A model generated the notes under the pieces. That model was not told where the DNA came from, searched no databases, and saw only the letters and a program-made list of their open reading frames with translations. DNA of 64,000 nucleotides from NCBI RefSeq assembly GCF_010500865.1, contig NZ_JAAAWN010000011.1, forward strand, positions 1 through 64,000, read 5' to 3'. The position numbers and the translations under genes are program-made. The stretch is from Alteromonas profundi. GTDB taxonomy: Bacteria; Pseudomonadota; Gammaproteobacteria; Enterobacterales; Alteromonadaceae. Shown here one piece after another: positions 18,808 to 28,326 of this stretch. The stretch's first letter is position 1. Every line of letters begins with the position of its first letter.

Positions 18808-19551
18808 CTATTTTGCTAGCCATGCTTTCATGCTATCGAGGCTTTGGTAAGCCGTCATATCGACACTCAGGGGAGTGACTGAGCAGTAGCCATTGGCGAC
18901 TGCGTAAAAATCGGTGCCCTCTCCGGCATCTTGTTCCGCGCCAGCAGGCCCGTACCAATATACCGTGTTCCCGAAGGGGTCGGTATCTTTTATCATGGGT
19001 TCCGCTCTATGACGCCGTCCTTGCCGCGTGACTTGAATGCCCTTTAGCTTTTCATAAGGTACATCAGGAACGTTTACATTCAAAATTTGGTTCGCCGGTA
19101 AAGGATGGGCAGTAAGCTTATTAATAATCTCCAATACCACTTTCGCCGCGGTGTCGAAATGTTTACCTTCTTTACCGTTTAACGAAACTGCGATGGCGGG
19201 AAGACCCATGTAACGCCCTTCTGTAGCGGCCGCCACTGTTCCTGAGTACACTACGTCATCGCCTAAGTTAGCACCGTGGTTAATACCAGAAACTACCAGC
19301 TCAGGGTCAGATTCTAAAATACGAGAAAGCCCTAGGTGAACGCAATCAGAAGGTGTACCGCTAACAGAGTAAAAGCCGCTTTCCATGCGCTGAACGCGTA
19401 AAGGCTGGTGCAATGATAGTGCGTTACTCGCGCCACTACAGTTTCGGTCAGGGGCAACAACAGTCACGTCGTGCTCGCTTGCGATGGTGTGATGCAAGGT
19501 AGCTAAACCTTTGGCAAAAACGCCATCATCATTACTCATTAAAATCTTCAT
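18808..19551 (-). CDS. surE: 5'/3'-nucleotidase SurE
   Basis: Metal-dependent phosphatase acting on nucleoside monophosphates and short polyphosphate. The metal site is in MKILMSNDDGVFAKG (Asp-8, Asp-9), with NCSGASNALS and GINHGANLGDDVVYSGTV completing the active site. I place the start at 19551, where the conserved MKILMSNDDG begins; the open frame continues 24 codons upstream into truD. At 247 residues it is the usual size. The gap to truD is eight bases. Confidence 0.96.
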   Translation of the reverse strand: MKILMSNDDGVFAKGLATLHHTIASEHDVTVVAPDRNCSGASNALSLHQPLRVQRMESGFYSVSGTPSDCVHLGLSRILESDPELVVSGINHGANLGDDVVYSGTVAAATEGRYMGLPAIAVSLNGKEGKHFDTAAKVVLEIINKLTAHPLPANQILNVNVPDVPYEKLKGIQVTRQGRRHRAEPMIKDTDPFGNTVYWYGPAGAEQDAGEGTDFYAVANGYCSVTPLSVDMTAYQSLDSMKAWLAK

Positions 19552-19559
19552 AGTCGCTC

Positions 19560-20630
19560 TTAAATACTGTGAACCGGAGCCACGGTTTCGATGCACTCTC
19601 GCAGCACCGAAGTGGCGAAGCATCCACTAGGTAGTGAAAACGATAGGGTTAATGTATCACCCTTACCTTGCCATTCAAGTTGAGAGGGCCAAATTTTTAT
19701 TGCGCGCCGCTCTTGTGCAAACCCACACTGTGAAAGAAAGTCTATAACCTCAGGGTGGGCCGAGGCTACAGCTTCTTCCATTTGCTTCGCGTCATGCTCA
19801 GTGGCTAGCTCTCCTTCTCCCCAAAGCGGAGCCGAAGGACAAATGTCTTTTTCTTGATAGCGCTGCTGACTATTATCGCGTTTGCCATCTTCGATAAAAA
19901 AGCTATTAGAGCCAGACAGAACCATCGCATCACCAGGTTTAACGTTGTCGAAGTCACCGCTTTCAATGCGTGCTGAAATCATTTCGTTAAATAACCAACT
20001 ACGAAGGGCTGATAACGCCATTGAGCGTTTATTCCTATGGCGAATGGTTTCGCCATTAATCATGCGCTCTGCCATAAGAAGGTTACCGCCTCGCTGTACT
20101 TCGCCACTGTCGTTTACGCGCATTACACCAAAGCGCTGTTCACCATAATAGTTGGGTACGCCGTGCTGCGCTATTTCATTAAGGCGTTCTTCAATGGCCT
20201 CAGGATGCACCACTTGGCGTAAACTAATAGTAAACGCGTTGCCTTTTAGCTGGCCAGTACGTAGCTTTTTATTGTGTCGCGTATGCCGAAGAATTTTCAC
20301 GCCCTCAAGTTCAAACTGACTAAAGTCGAAATCAGGCTGACCTGGCGCGTGTATACCAAACCACTGGCGGGTTACCGCATACTTATCTTTGCGACCCGCG
20401 TAAGTGACTTGGCGCAGGGGGAGTTGGGTAAAACGCGCTATTTGTTCGGCAACATAAGCGGTATTGTTATTTGTCTTTTCAACAAAGATAAATTGGTGTT
20501 CACCTTCACCACATGGCAGGTAACCTAAATCTTCTTCAACCTGAAAATCGTCAGCTTGAAACTTAAAAATGCCCGTTGAAACAGGCTTGCTGTAATAGTA
20601 ATTCCAATGTTGACTGTCTAATGGCTTCAT
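19560..20630 (-). CDS. truD: tRNA pseudouridine-13 synthase
   Basis: Isomerises U13 of tRNA-Glu to pseudouridine. The 356-residue protein carries motif [17 protein letters not shown] with the catalytic Asp near residue 82. NYYGEQRFG, the TruD signature, is at about residue 155, and the TRUD insertion domain spans about 155-300. It overlaps ispF by four bases, giving probable translational coupling, and is eight bases before surE. Confidence 0.96.
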   Translation of the reverse strand: MKPLDSQHWNYYYSKPVSTGIFKFQADDFQVEEDLGYLPCGEGEHQFIFVEKTNNNTAYVAEQIARFTQLPLRQVTYAGRKDKYAVTRQWFGIHAPGQPDFDFSQFELEGVKILRHTRHNKKLRTGQLKGNAFTISLRQVVHPEAIEERLNEIAQHGVPNYYGEQRFGVMRVNDSGEVQRGGNLLMAERMINGETIRHRNKRSMALSALRSWLFNEMISARIESGDFDNVKPGDAMVLSGSNSFFIEDGKRDNSQQRYQEKDICPSAPLWGEGELATEHDAKQMEEAVASAHPEVIDFLSQCGFAQERRAIKIWPSQLEWQGKGDTLTLSFSLPSGCFATSVLRECIETVAPVHSI

Positions 20631-21100
20631 AATTTTTCCAGTAGTACAACAGCATGGGCTGCAATACCTTCCTTTCTACCAGTGTATCCGAGTTTTTCGG
20701 TGGTGGTGGCTTTCACGTTTATATCGTCTAACGCACAGTTGCAATCGCTGGCAATATTTTCTCGCATCGCGTGGATATGTGGTGCCATCTTAGGCGCTTG
20801 CGCCACAATGGTGGTATCAGCGTTAACTAACTTAAAACCTTTATTTTTAACTACATTTAGTACATGGCGAAGCAGTTCTCGACTATCTGCACCGGCATAC
20901 GCCGCGTCGGTGTCGGGGAAGTGTTTACCTATGTCTCCAAGTGCTGCAGCCCCTAACAAAGCGTCGCACAGTGCATGAAGTAGTACATCGCCATCTGAAT
21001 GGGCGATCAATCCTTGTTCGTGATCAATGCTCACGCCGCCGATGGTAACCGGCCCAGCGCCACCAAACTTGTGTACATCGAATCCGTGTCCTATTCGCAT
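20627..21100 (-). CDS. ispF: 2-C-methyl-D-erythritol 2,4-cyclodiphosphate synthase
   Basis: Fifth step of the MEP isoprenoid pathway, forming the cyclic diphosphate. The 157-residue protein begins [13 protein letters not shown] with the zinc ligands Asp-8 and His-10. [20 protein letters not shown] supplies His-42 and the substrate loop, and [16 protein letters not shown] closes the active site. It overlaps ispD by ten bases and truD by four. Confidence 0.98.
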   Translation of the reverse strand: MRIGHGFDVHKFGGAGPVTIGGVSIDHEQGLIAHSDGDVLLHALCDALLGAAALGDIGKHFPDTDAAYAGADSRELLRHVLNVVKNKGFKLVNADTTIVAQAPKMAPHIHAMRENIASDCNCALDDINVKATTTEKLGYTGRKEGIAAHAVVLLEKL

Positions 21101-21819
21101 AATAATTGTGCCTTGTCTCTTTGCTGTAAATAAAACTCTGCTAGTGGTAAATCCGCCGGATGCGTAATTTTTATATTCGCTGGGTTTCCACTTATTAACG
21201 CCACTTTGCCGCCCACGTGTTCAATGGCAGAGGCTTCATCGGTTACGTTTGCACCGTCTTGGAGTGCTCGATTTAGCGCATTGATTAATAGTGTAGATGG
21301 AAATAATTGAGGGGTGAGTGCGTGCCATAACGCTTCTCTACTCTCGGTATAGGAAATCAATGGCTGATCACTCTTACTTGATGCGCGTTTCATGGTGTCG
21401 CGAACCGGGGTGGCTAGAATGCCGCCTGCAACCGATTCATCACGCATCACTGAAAGTAAATTATCGATATCGTTGATAGCTACGCAGGGTCTTGCTGCAT
21501 CATGTACCAGCGCCCAACATTCTTTAGGTACCTTGCTTAGGGCGCTAAGTACCGAGTCTGCACGCTCTGCACCGCCTTCTACTAAGGTTACTTTCTCATG
21601 AGTAGCAATAGAAAGTGAGTGAATATAAGTATCCTTGGCGCTAATTGCTATAACAATACTATGTATCTTGGGATGACTGAGTAATAGCTCAACCGTGTGC
21701 TCTAAAATGGTTTTTCCTGCGAGGGAGAGATATTGCTTAGGGCGATCGGCTTGCATTCGGTTGCCAATACCGGCGGCGGGGATTACTGCAACTACTAAGG
21801 GGGATGTCATTTTGCTCAC
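21091..21819 (-). CDS. ispD: 2-C-methyl-D-erythritol 4-phosphate cytidylyltransferase
   Basis: Third MEP pathway step, joining CTP to methylerythritol phosphate. The CTP-binding N-terminus [20 protein letters not shown] has the conserved Arg and Lys. VHDAARPC and [11 protein letters not shown] are the later signatures. At 242 residues it is slightly longer than E. coli IspD. It overlaps ftsB by four bases, the usual ftsB-ispD-ispF order. Confidence 0.98.
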   Translation of the reverse strand: MSKMTSPLVVAVIPAAGIGNRMQADRPKQYLSLAGKTILEHTVELLLSHPKIHSIVIAISAKDTYIHSLSIATHEKVTLVEGGAERADSVLSALSKVPKECWALVHDAARPCVAINDIDNLLSVMRDESVAGGILATPVRDTMKRASSKSDQPLISYTESREALWHALTPQLFPSTLLINALNRALQDGANVTDEASAIEHVGGKVALISGNPANIKITHPADLPLAEFYLQQRDKAQLLCE

Positions 21820-22106
21820 TTGCTATCTGCTGGTAAGATCCGGTAAAAAGTTTCTCCTCGCTTAATTAATCCCAATTCGTTGCGTGCGCGCTCTTCGATG
21901 GCTTCTAACCCAATTTTCAAGTCGTTAATGTCCGCTTTTAACAATGCATTTCGCTGGGCGAGATTGGCGTTTTGTTGCACCTGCATTTGTACTTCATGTT
22001 CACGATTAACGTAGTCGGGAATACTATTTTTACCAAACCAAAGTCGGTACTGAAGTAACCCAAGTAACGTAAGAAGCACCAGAGGGATCCATTTATCTTG
22101 CCACAC
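21816..22106 (-). CDS. ftsB: Cell division protein FtsB
   Basis: Small bitopic divisome protein that works with FtsL and FtsQ to activate septal peptidoglycan synthesis. One membrane helix (WIPLVLLTLLGLLQYRLWF) is followed by a periplasmic coiled coil (QNANLAQRNALLKADINDLK) and the family end motif EERARNELGLIKRGETFYRI. I prefer GTG at 22106 (96 residues, VWQDKW). It has AGG about eight bases upstream and gives the short cytoplasmic tail seen in E. coli FtsB. The frame extends to a TTG at 22148. Confidence 0.93.
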   Translation of the reverse strand: MWQDKWIPLVLLTLLGLLQYRLWFGKNSIPDYVNREHEVQMQVQQNANLAQRNALLKADINDLKIGLEAIEERARNELGLIKRGETFYRILPADSK

Positions 22107-22207
22107 GAGAACACCTGATAGTGGGATTGCGAAGGTCAATAGGGGCAAGCGCGTTGCCCCTTCGTTATGCGTATTATGCCGCGAAGTGCCGCCGAGTCAA
22201 AGACGCA

Positions 22208-23923
22208 TTATTCGCCTTGACCTAATTTGCGTTTCAATTTGTCGAACAATTTAGTTTTTTGCTCTTCTACCACATCATTTAGCTGAGTTTGTAGTAATTC
22301 TTGTAACGCGGCGCTATCTCCTTGTGCAGCACTTAGCATGCTATTTACATCAACAAGCTCGCCAGAGAGTAACGATTGCTCATTGCTTACCATGGCATTC
22401 AATTTACTGTTCAATTCATCGAGTTTATCTTGTTGCGATGCGGTTAGCTGTGAAAGTGCGGCTTTTGCCAGTTTATTGTCTAAGTCAGACTTAATATTGA
22501 AGTTTGGATCAGACAGGGTTCCATCAAGTAACATTGTCATATTTAAACTACTTAAGGTTTCAAGGGCGCTGGCGATGGCACTTGTTACATCGCTGGTACC
22601 TGTAGCCGCCATAACCAATTGTTCTAGGTCAACTTCTCCTGAACCGCTAAGTTGGTTATCGGTAACTTGCATAGAGCCGCTAGTTTGCATTAGCGCCGAT
22701 TTTAATACAGCGTTTAGCGTTTCATTCCCTGTAAAGGGGATCTCAGACATAGTTACGCCTGCTAATGACCATACTTGGCTGGCATCAACACCGTCACCGT
22801 CTATCCAAAATTCACCGCTTGAGCTAAACGATTTTAATAACTCCCCCGCGCCTTCAATAGTAAAAGTGGTGGGGTTGCCAAATACTTCATGAACATTAGT
22901 AATGTTATTCCAGGTACTGCTAATCGCCTCATTTTGCCAAAGTACAGAAACATTCGCTTCTCTCACCAAAATAGAAGGAATTTCGGCAGGCTCTTCACTT
23001 TTTTCCTCGCCTTGAATAAGCGGCATTACAATCTGCATAGCCGCCATCAGGTATTCTGTGTATTCGGCAGCCTTATCACCAAATACAAAATAGGTAACTT
23101 GCGAAAGGGCCGCTTGGTCCCCGGCAATCACACCTTTTAGCAGAGCATAATCTTCTTGAGGCGCATTTTTAAGGGCAGTTACGCTTTCACTCAACGCGTT
23201 TTTGGCGTTAGAGGCGCGCTCTGTAAAACGGGTAATTAAGGCTCTGTCTGCGCTTATTTCTTCTTTTAATTTATCAAATGCTGCTTTCGCTTGAACCAAC
23301 GCTTGCGGGTCGCTGTAGTCGGTTTCTTTTAGCTGCGCAACTTGGGTTTTGTAATATTCAATGCGTGACTTATCAGGCAAACTCTCATAGTCACTTTCCA
23401 ACTCTTGAGAGTAAATTTCATAAACTTCTTTGGCTTGTGCTACGGCCGCAGTGGTTTTCAGCGGGTTGCGCTCAAGAAGTTCATCTACGGTGGGCACAGC
23501 GTCACTGGCTTTTGATTTGATTTCATCAAAAGATAAACTGCGCTCAGGAACACGGTATACCTCGCCGGGCGCTTCACGGACGCGGTCAAACTCTACGTCT
23601 AATAAGTCGAGATTGTTAACGATAACTTGATCGGACAAAAGCGGTTTTAGTGCGACATCTGCATGGGCTTCGCCGACAAACACTTGGTTGTGAGAAGGCT
23701 TTGTTGGGTTGGTTAATGCAATGCCCTTTAGCGTAACTGTGGTGGGGAAAAGAGAGTGGTCGAAGTCATCAATGTTGACCTCGGCGCCATAAGATTCACC
23801 AAGTTTCGACTCTAAAACGGCTTTGATAATAGTATTGGCGAACAAAAAGTACACCAAAAAAAGTACCACGAAAAAACCTATTACCCATACTAATATAGGC
23901 TTACCCTTGGTGTTGCTACCCAT
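22208..23923 (-). CDS. AsmA-like TIGR03545 family protein
   Basis: A 571-residue envelope protein with an N-terminal membrane anchor (ILVWVIGFFVVLFLVYFLF, residues 10-28). An AsmA/TamB-like segment follows (LESKLGESYGAEVNIDDFDHSLFPTTVTLKGIALTNP in outline). The middle is charged and probably coiled-coil (about 140-260), and the C-terminal third is beta-rich and ends in another helical stretch. It fits the uncharacterised TIGR03545 family. AsmA-type proteins are implicated in lipid traffic to the outer membrane; applying that here is inference. It stands alone, about 100 bases before ftsB. Confidence 0.75.
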   Translation of the reverse strand: MGSNTKGKPILVWVIGFFVVLFLVYFLFANTIIKAVLESKLGESYGAEVNIDDFDHSLFPTTVTLKGIALTNPTKPSHNQVFVGEAHADVALKPLLSDQVIVNNLDLLDVEFDRVREAPGEVYRVPERSLSFDEIKSKASDAVPTVDELLERNPLKTTAAVAQAKEVYEIYSQELESDYESLPDKSRIEYYKTQVAQLKETDYSDPQALVQAKAAFDKLKEEISADRALITRFTERASNAKNALSESVTALKNAPQEDYALLKGVIAGDQAALSQVTYFVFGDKAAEYTEYLMAAMQIVMPLIQGEEKSEEPAEIPSILVREANVSVLWQNEAISSTWNNITNVHEVFGNPTTFTIEGAGELLKSFSSSGEFWIDGDGVDASQVWSLAGVTMSEIPFTGNETLNAVLKSALMQTSGSMQVTDNQLSGSGEVDLEQLVMAATGTSDVTSAIASALETLSSLNMTMLLDGTLSDPNFNIKSDLDNKLAKAALSQLTASQQDKLDELNSKLNAMVSNEQSLLSGELVDVNSMLSAAQGDSAALQELLQTQLNDVVEEQKTKLFDKLKRKLGQGE

Positions 23924-24398
23924 TTTCCACTCCTTGATTTGCTTAGCGACCGATTCGCATTCTCAGTGTAATGCACTGTTTGACAGACTTCCATACATAC
24001 TAAGTAGCAACTTCGTACCTAAATGACACTGTTATCCCGCTCAAGTGCAGGGAATAGGGCGGCCTTCAAAGTCTTATTCATTGCTACCTAGGTAACTAAA
24101 GTAACGGGGCTATTACGCGCTATTCGAATGCCTTGCTGTATGTCGTTGGGCGAAGTTATTAGACACCTCAGCATAGTGGTAGAAAAAGTTGACACAAGAG
24201 GGTTGGCGATGAGCCAGTTTATGCTAGTATCCGCGAAAATTTAGCGCTACCTTGATCTTCATCCTAAAGTCTAAAGTTTAAAGATCATCGGCAAGCGAAA
24301 ACAGAGCCTATGCTTTGTGGTAATAAATAACGGGTTTCACCAAACGGGTTCGTTGATGAAACAGTTTTAATTTCAGCTATTTCTATGAAAGGGTTGCA
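23924..24398. other. Divergent intergenic region before putA
   Basis: 475 bases with no usable reading frame or RNA gene that I can identify. TTGACA occurs at 24189-24194, but no -10 lies at the right distance. A short inverted motif, CTACCTAGGTAAC, is at 24087-24099. AAAGGG before 24399 is the putA ribosome site. Confidence 0.4.
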
Positions 24399-27300
24399 AT
24401 GCTCATTAATGATACACTCCATACAACATCGCCGCTGCGCCAGCGCATAAGAGACTACTATCGAATTAGTGAGTCGGTAGCGGTTGACCAAATCCTTCCT
24501 ATTGCGGAAGTAAATCCTCGTGCTCGTAGTCGGGCGTGGGAACGTGCTAGAAAGATGGTGCTGCAAATTCGTCGCGAGCAAGAAGGCCACGGCGGTGTAG
24601 ATGCACTGTTAAACGAGTATTCACTTTCTACCGCCGAAGGTGTGGTGCTTATGTGTTTGGCCGAAGCGCTGCTTCGCGTGCCCGATCGTGACACCCAAGA
24701 CGAACTTATCCGCGATAAGTTATCCAAAGGCCAGTGGACCCCCCACCTAGGGAATTCCGATTCCTTGTTTGTTAACGCCTCTGCGTGGGGTCTTTTGTTT
24801 ACCGGGAATATGGTGAACTATGCAGATAAGCGTAAGCAAGAGCAGTTTGGCCTATTAAAGAAAACGCTAGGTCGTTTGGGCGAGCCAGTTATTCGCCGCG
24901 CAATGAATATTGCGATGCGTGTAATGGGGCGTCAGTTTGTAATGGGCGAGACTATCGAAGATGCGGTAGAACGCGCTAAAGATAAAGAAACAAAAGGGTA
25001 CGTGTACTCCTACGATATGTTAGGAGAAGCTGCACGCACCATGAAAGATGCCGACCGTTATTACGATTCTTACGTGGATGCCATTAAAGTTATAGGTAAA
25101 GCGGCGAATGGGCGCGGGCCTAAGCGTTCACCCGGTATTTCGGTAAAGCTTTCAGCCATTCATCCACGTTTTGAATTTACGCATCGTGAGCGTGCGTTAG
25201 CTGAAATACCCCCGCGTTTGAAAGCCTTATGTATGATGGCCAAGGAACATGATATTGGCCTTACGGTAGATGCTGAAGAAGCAGATAGACTTGAACTATC
25301 ACTGGATATTATCGATAAAGTCTTTCGTGATGAAGACTTATCAGGATGGACAGGCTTTGGGCTTGCGGTCCAAGCGTATCAAAAGCGTGCTATTCACGTT
25401 ATTGAGTACATTCGTGAGCTTACTTTAGAGGTGGGCCGCCCCATTATGCTTCGCTTGGTAAAAGGCGCGTATTGGGATACCGAAATTAAACTTACCCAGC
25501 AAGCTGGGCTAGAAGAATTTCCCGTATTTACTCGTAAGTCGTCAACTGATGTGTCATACCATGCGTGCGCCAACCGTCTACTAGAATATCGCGATACCAT
25601 TTATCCCCAGTTCGCTACCCATAATGCCTATACGGCGTCGGTGATCGTAGAATTAGCCGGTGATGATAAAGAAGGTTTTGAATTCCAGTGTCTCCATGGC
25701 ATGGGCGATACGTTATACGATCAGGTTGTAAGCCAAGATAAAATTCAATGCCGTGTATATGCACCTGTAGGCGAACATGAAGACCTATTAGCTTACCTAG
25801 TACGACGCCTTCTTGAAAATGGGGCGAATTCATCGTTTGTGAACGCCATTGTAGATGACGAAAAGCCGGTGGAGTCGTTACTCGAAGACCCAGTAGAGAA
25901 AACTCAACGTCTTAAAATTCGCTACAACAAGTTAATTAAGACGCCGCGGGGCCTTTATGCGCCAGAGCGTGACAACTCCCGTGGTTTAGATATTACTGAT
26001 GTTAACGCGGTTACTGCACTTAAGCATGAGCTTGAGCGGTGGCAGGAGTTTTACCGCGAAACAGATGTGCCTGAAGGTGCTACCGCAGTTCGAAGCCCAA
26101 CCGATCACGACGATATTGTGGGCTATCACTATTACGCTAAACCCGATGACATGCGTGAAGCCCTTGATGTGGTTGATGCAGGCTTTGAAGCATGGTCAAA
26201 AACCGATGTCGCAGAGCGCGCTGAAATTCTAAACCGCTCTGCGGATGCACTTGAGCGTCATATGGCGGAGCTTATTGCGATATGTATGCGCGAAGCAGGT
26301 AAAGTAACGCAAGATAGCATTGATGAAGTACGTGAAGCGGTGGATTTCTGCCGTTATTACGCGGCGCGGGCCCAGGAACTGGCACAAGATAAGCGCTTAC
26401 TTCCCCGGGGCGTAGTGCTATGTATTAGCCCATGGAACTTCCCATTAGCTATTTTCTTAGGGCAAGTTGCGGCGGCGTTAGTCACCGGTAACACGGTATT
26501 AGCGAAGCCTGCGGAACAAACTAGCTTAGTTGCAAAGCGTGCAGTTGATATTATGCAGTCGGTGGGGCTTCCTGAAGATGCGTTAAAGCTTATGATTTGC
26601 CCCGGTAAAGAAGTGGGCGAAACCTTACTACCCGATGAGCGAATTAAAGCGGTAATGTTTACCGGTTCAACACAAACCGGAACGCTTATTTCGCAAGAAC
26701 TTGCCAATCGAGGCGGTGAGCAGGTGCCTCTAATTGCGGAAACGGGGGGGCAAAACTGCATGATTGTGGATTCGACCGCGTTACCCGAGCAGGTGGTTGA
26801 CGATGTTATTCATTCAGGCTTCCAAAGTGCCGGACAACGTTGCTCTGCACTTCGTGTGTTGTTCGTACAAGAAGACATTGCCGATGATTTGATCGAGATG
26901 TTGATTGGTGGAATGAAAGAGTTGTCTATTGGCGATCCGACATTACTGTCTACCGATGTGGGCCCAGTGATTGACGAGAAAGCACTAAATAGTCTCACCA
27001 GCCACGTAGAATATATGAAAGGCAAAGGGGAAATTTTGTATCAATCTCCTTTACCTGAGGGAGCCGAAAAAGGTACCTTCTTCCCGCCAACCTTGTATCA
27101 AATTGATAGCCTTGATGTGTTAGAGCGTGAGGTGTTTGGCCCCGTTGTTCACGTTGTACGCTTTAAATCCAAAGAGTTAGACAATGTATTAGAGCAAATT
27201 AATGGTACAGGCTACGGCCTAACCATGGGTATCCATTCGCGAATTGAAGAGCGCGCAAACGAGTTAGCAGCGAAAAGTCGCGCGGGTAACGTGTATATTA

Positions 27301-28193
27301 ACCGCAATATGATAGGTGCTATCGTAGGCGTTCAGCCTTTTGGTGGCCGAGGTTTATCAGGAACCGGGCCAAAAGCGGGTGGGCCGCACTACTTATCTCG
27401 TTTGATGATGGAGCGGGCGACCCCGAAACCATCGCAGGTTGACGATGTAGACAGTACAGATAAAGCGTTGGTGGGCGATGAAAAAATTGCCGAGCGCGCG
27501 CACGTTATGATGGACAAGGCGAAAGCCGTAGAGGTTCAGTGGCGCCACACCCCATTGAACGATCGCATATCAATGGTGCGTCAGCTGCTTGCCAAAATTG
27601 CCAAGGTAGATATTGTTGACGAACTCGCTGACGACCTTAACCGCACCTTGGCTACGGCTCGTCAGCAACTCACCAGTGTCGAGCGAAAACTTGCCAAGCC
27701 TATCGAGTTACCGGGTCCAACGGGCGAGTCTAATAAGCTTTACCTAGAGCCTCGCGGTATTCTTGTCTGTTTTGCGGATAAAGACGTAGCCTTTGAGTAT
27801 TGGTTGCTATCGATAGTTACAGCGCTTTCAACGGGCAACCCAGTTGTCTCTGTTGTGTCTGAAATTTTCTACGAGGAAGCCGTAGAAATTCAAAACAAAT
27901 TTGAAGCAACTGGCGCGCCGAAAGGTTTGTTCCAGGTGGCTCGCTTAGCGCATTTCGATACCTTGCTGATGGACGAAGATTTAGCGGGTGTAGTTGTTGA
28001 TTCAAGTACCGAGCGCACGGCACGCATCACTGCCATGTTGTCCTCACGCGAAGGTGCTATTTTGCCGGTGATCACCGCGGAATATAACGATAACCTTATT
28101 CAACGATTGATGACAGAAAAGACAATCAGTATTGATACTACTGCCTCGGGTGGTAATACATCACTGATGACGTTAGTGGAAGACGACGAATAA
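24399..28193 (+). CDS. putA: Bifunctional proline dehydrogenase / P5C dehydrogenase PutA
   Basis: Oxidises proline to glutamate in two steps, with substrate channelling. The PRODH barrel (about 80-470) has KLSAIHPRFE, GFGLAVQAYQKRA and LRLVKGAYWDTEIK. The aldehyde dehydrogenase domain (about 550-1020) has ISPWNFPLAIFLGQ, AETGGQN and the catalytic Cys near 813 in SAGQRCSALR. A C-terminal ALDH-like domain extends to 1264. The protein opens directly with the helical arm; the ribbon-helix-helix DNA-binding domain of E. coli PutA (first 47 residues) is absent, so it should not repress its own gene. A strong terminator follows. Confidence 0.97.
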   Translation: MLINDTLHTTSPLRQRIRDYYRISESVAVDQILPIAEVNPRARSRAWERARKMVLQIRREQEGHGGVDALLNEYSLSTAEGVVLMCLAEALLRVPDRDTQDELIRDKLSKGQWTPHLGNSDSLFVNASAWGLLFTGNMVNYADKRKQEQFGLLKKTLGRLGEPVIRRAMNIAMRVMGRQFVMGETIEDAVERAKDKETKGYVYSYDMLGEAARTMKDADRYYDSYVDAIKVIGKAANGRGPKRSPGISVKLSAIHPRFEFTHRERALAEIPPRLKALCMMAKEHDIGLTVDAEEADRLELSLDIIDKVFRDEDLSGWTGFGLAVQAYQKRAIHVIEYIRELTLEVGRPIMLRLVKGAYWDTEIKLTQQAGLEEFPVFTRKSSTDVSYHACANRLLEYRDTIYPQFATHNAYTASVIVELAGDDKEGFEFQCLHGMGDTLYDQVVSQDKIQCRVYAPVGEHEDLLAYLVRRLLENGANSSFVNAIVDDEKPVESLLEDPVEKTQRLKIRYNKLIKTPRGLYAPERDNSRGLDITDVNAVTALKHELERWQEFYRETDVPEGATAVRSPTDHDDIVGYHYYAKPDDMREALDVVDAGFEAWSKTDVAERAEILNRSADALERHMAELIAICMREAGKVTQDSIDEVREAVDFCRYYAARAQELAQDKRLLPRGVVLCISPWNFPLAIFLGQVAAALVTGNTVLAKPAEQTSLVAKRAVDIMQSVGLPEDALKLMICPGKEVGETLLPDERIKAVMFTGSTQTGTLISQELANRGGEQVPLIAETGGQNCMIVDSTALPEQVVDDVIHSGFQSAGQRCSALRVLFVQEDIADDLIEMLIGGMKELSIGDPTLLSTDVGPVIDEKALNSLTSHVEYMKGKGEILYQSPLPEGAEKGTFFPPTLYQIDSLDVLEREVFGPVVHVVRFKSKELDNVLEQINGTGYGLTMGIHSRIEERANELAAKSRAGNVYINRNMIGAIVGVQPFGGRGLSGTGPKAGGPHYLSRLMMERATPKPSQVDDVDSTDKALVGDEKIAERAHVMMDKAKAVEVQWRHTPLNDRISMVRQLLAKIAKVDIVDELADDLNRTLATARQQLTSVERKLAKPIELPGPTGESNKLYLEPRGILVCFADKDVAFEYWLLSIVTALSTGNPVVSVVSEIFYEEAVEIQNKFEATGAPKGLFQVARLAHFDTLLMDEDLAGVVVDSSTERTARITAMLSSREGAILPVITAEYNDNLIQRLMTEKTISIDTTASGGNTSLMTLVEDDE

Positions 28194-28218
28194 GGTAAAT
28201 CTTCTAACCCATAAGATG

Positions 28219-28258
28219 AAAACCGGTGTTTTGCGTTTGCAGAACACCGGTTTTTTTA
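28219..28258 (+). terminator. Terminator after putA
   Basis: Stem AAAACCGGTGTT / AACACCGGTTTT (28219-28230 and 28243-28254) followed by more Ts. Confidence 0.93.
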
Positions 28259-28262
28259 TGTT

Positions 28263-28281
28263 CTTAACCCTGCCTTAACCC
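28263..28281 (+). promoter_or_regulatory. Direct-repeat operator before the RND operon
   Basis: CTTAACCC-TGC-CTTAACCC: two identical half-sites at an 11-bp period, the spacing used by OmpR-family regulators, and the CTTAA-N6-CTTAA pattern of PmrA/QseB types. It lies 46 bases before the ATG at 28327, with an AT-rich possible -10 (CATAAA, 28302). The operon's own OmpR-type regulator is the natural candidate. Confidence 0.5.
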
Positions 28282-28326
28282 CCGCTTTGTCACACTGTCG
28301 GCATAAAAATGTAGATGTGGTGGGTT

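Noticed and set aside
24189-24225. TTGACA followed by TATGCT as a putA promoter
   Set aside because: The spacing between the hexamers is well over 20 bases, too long for sigma-70.
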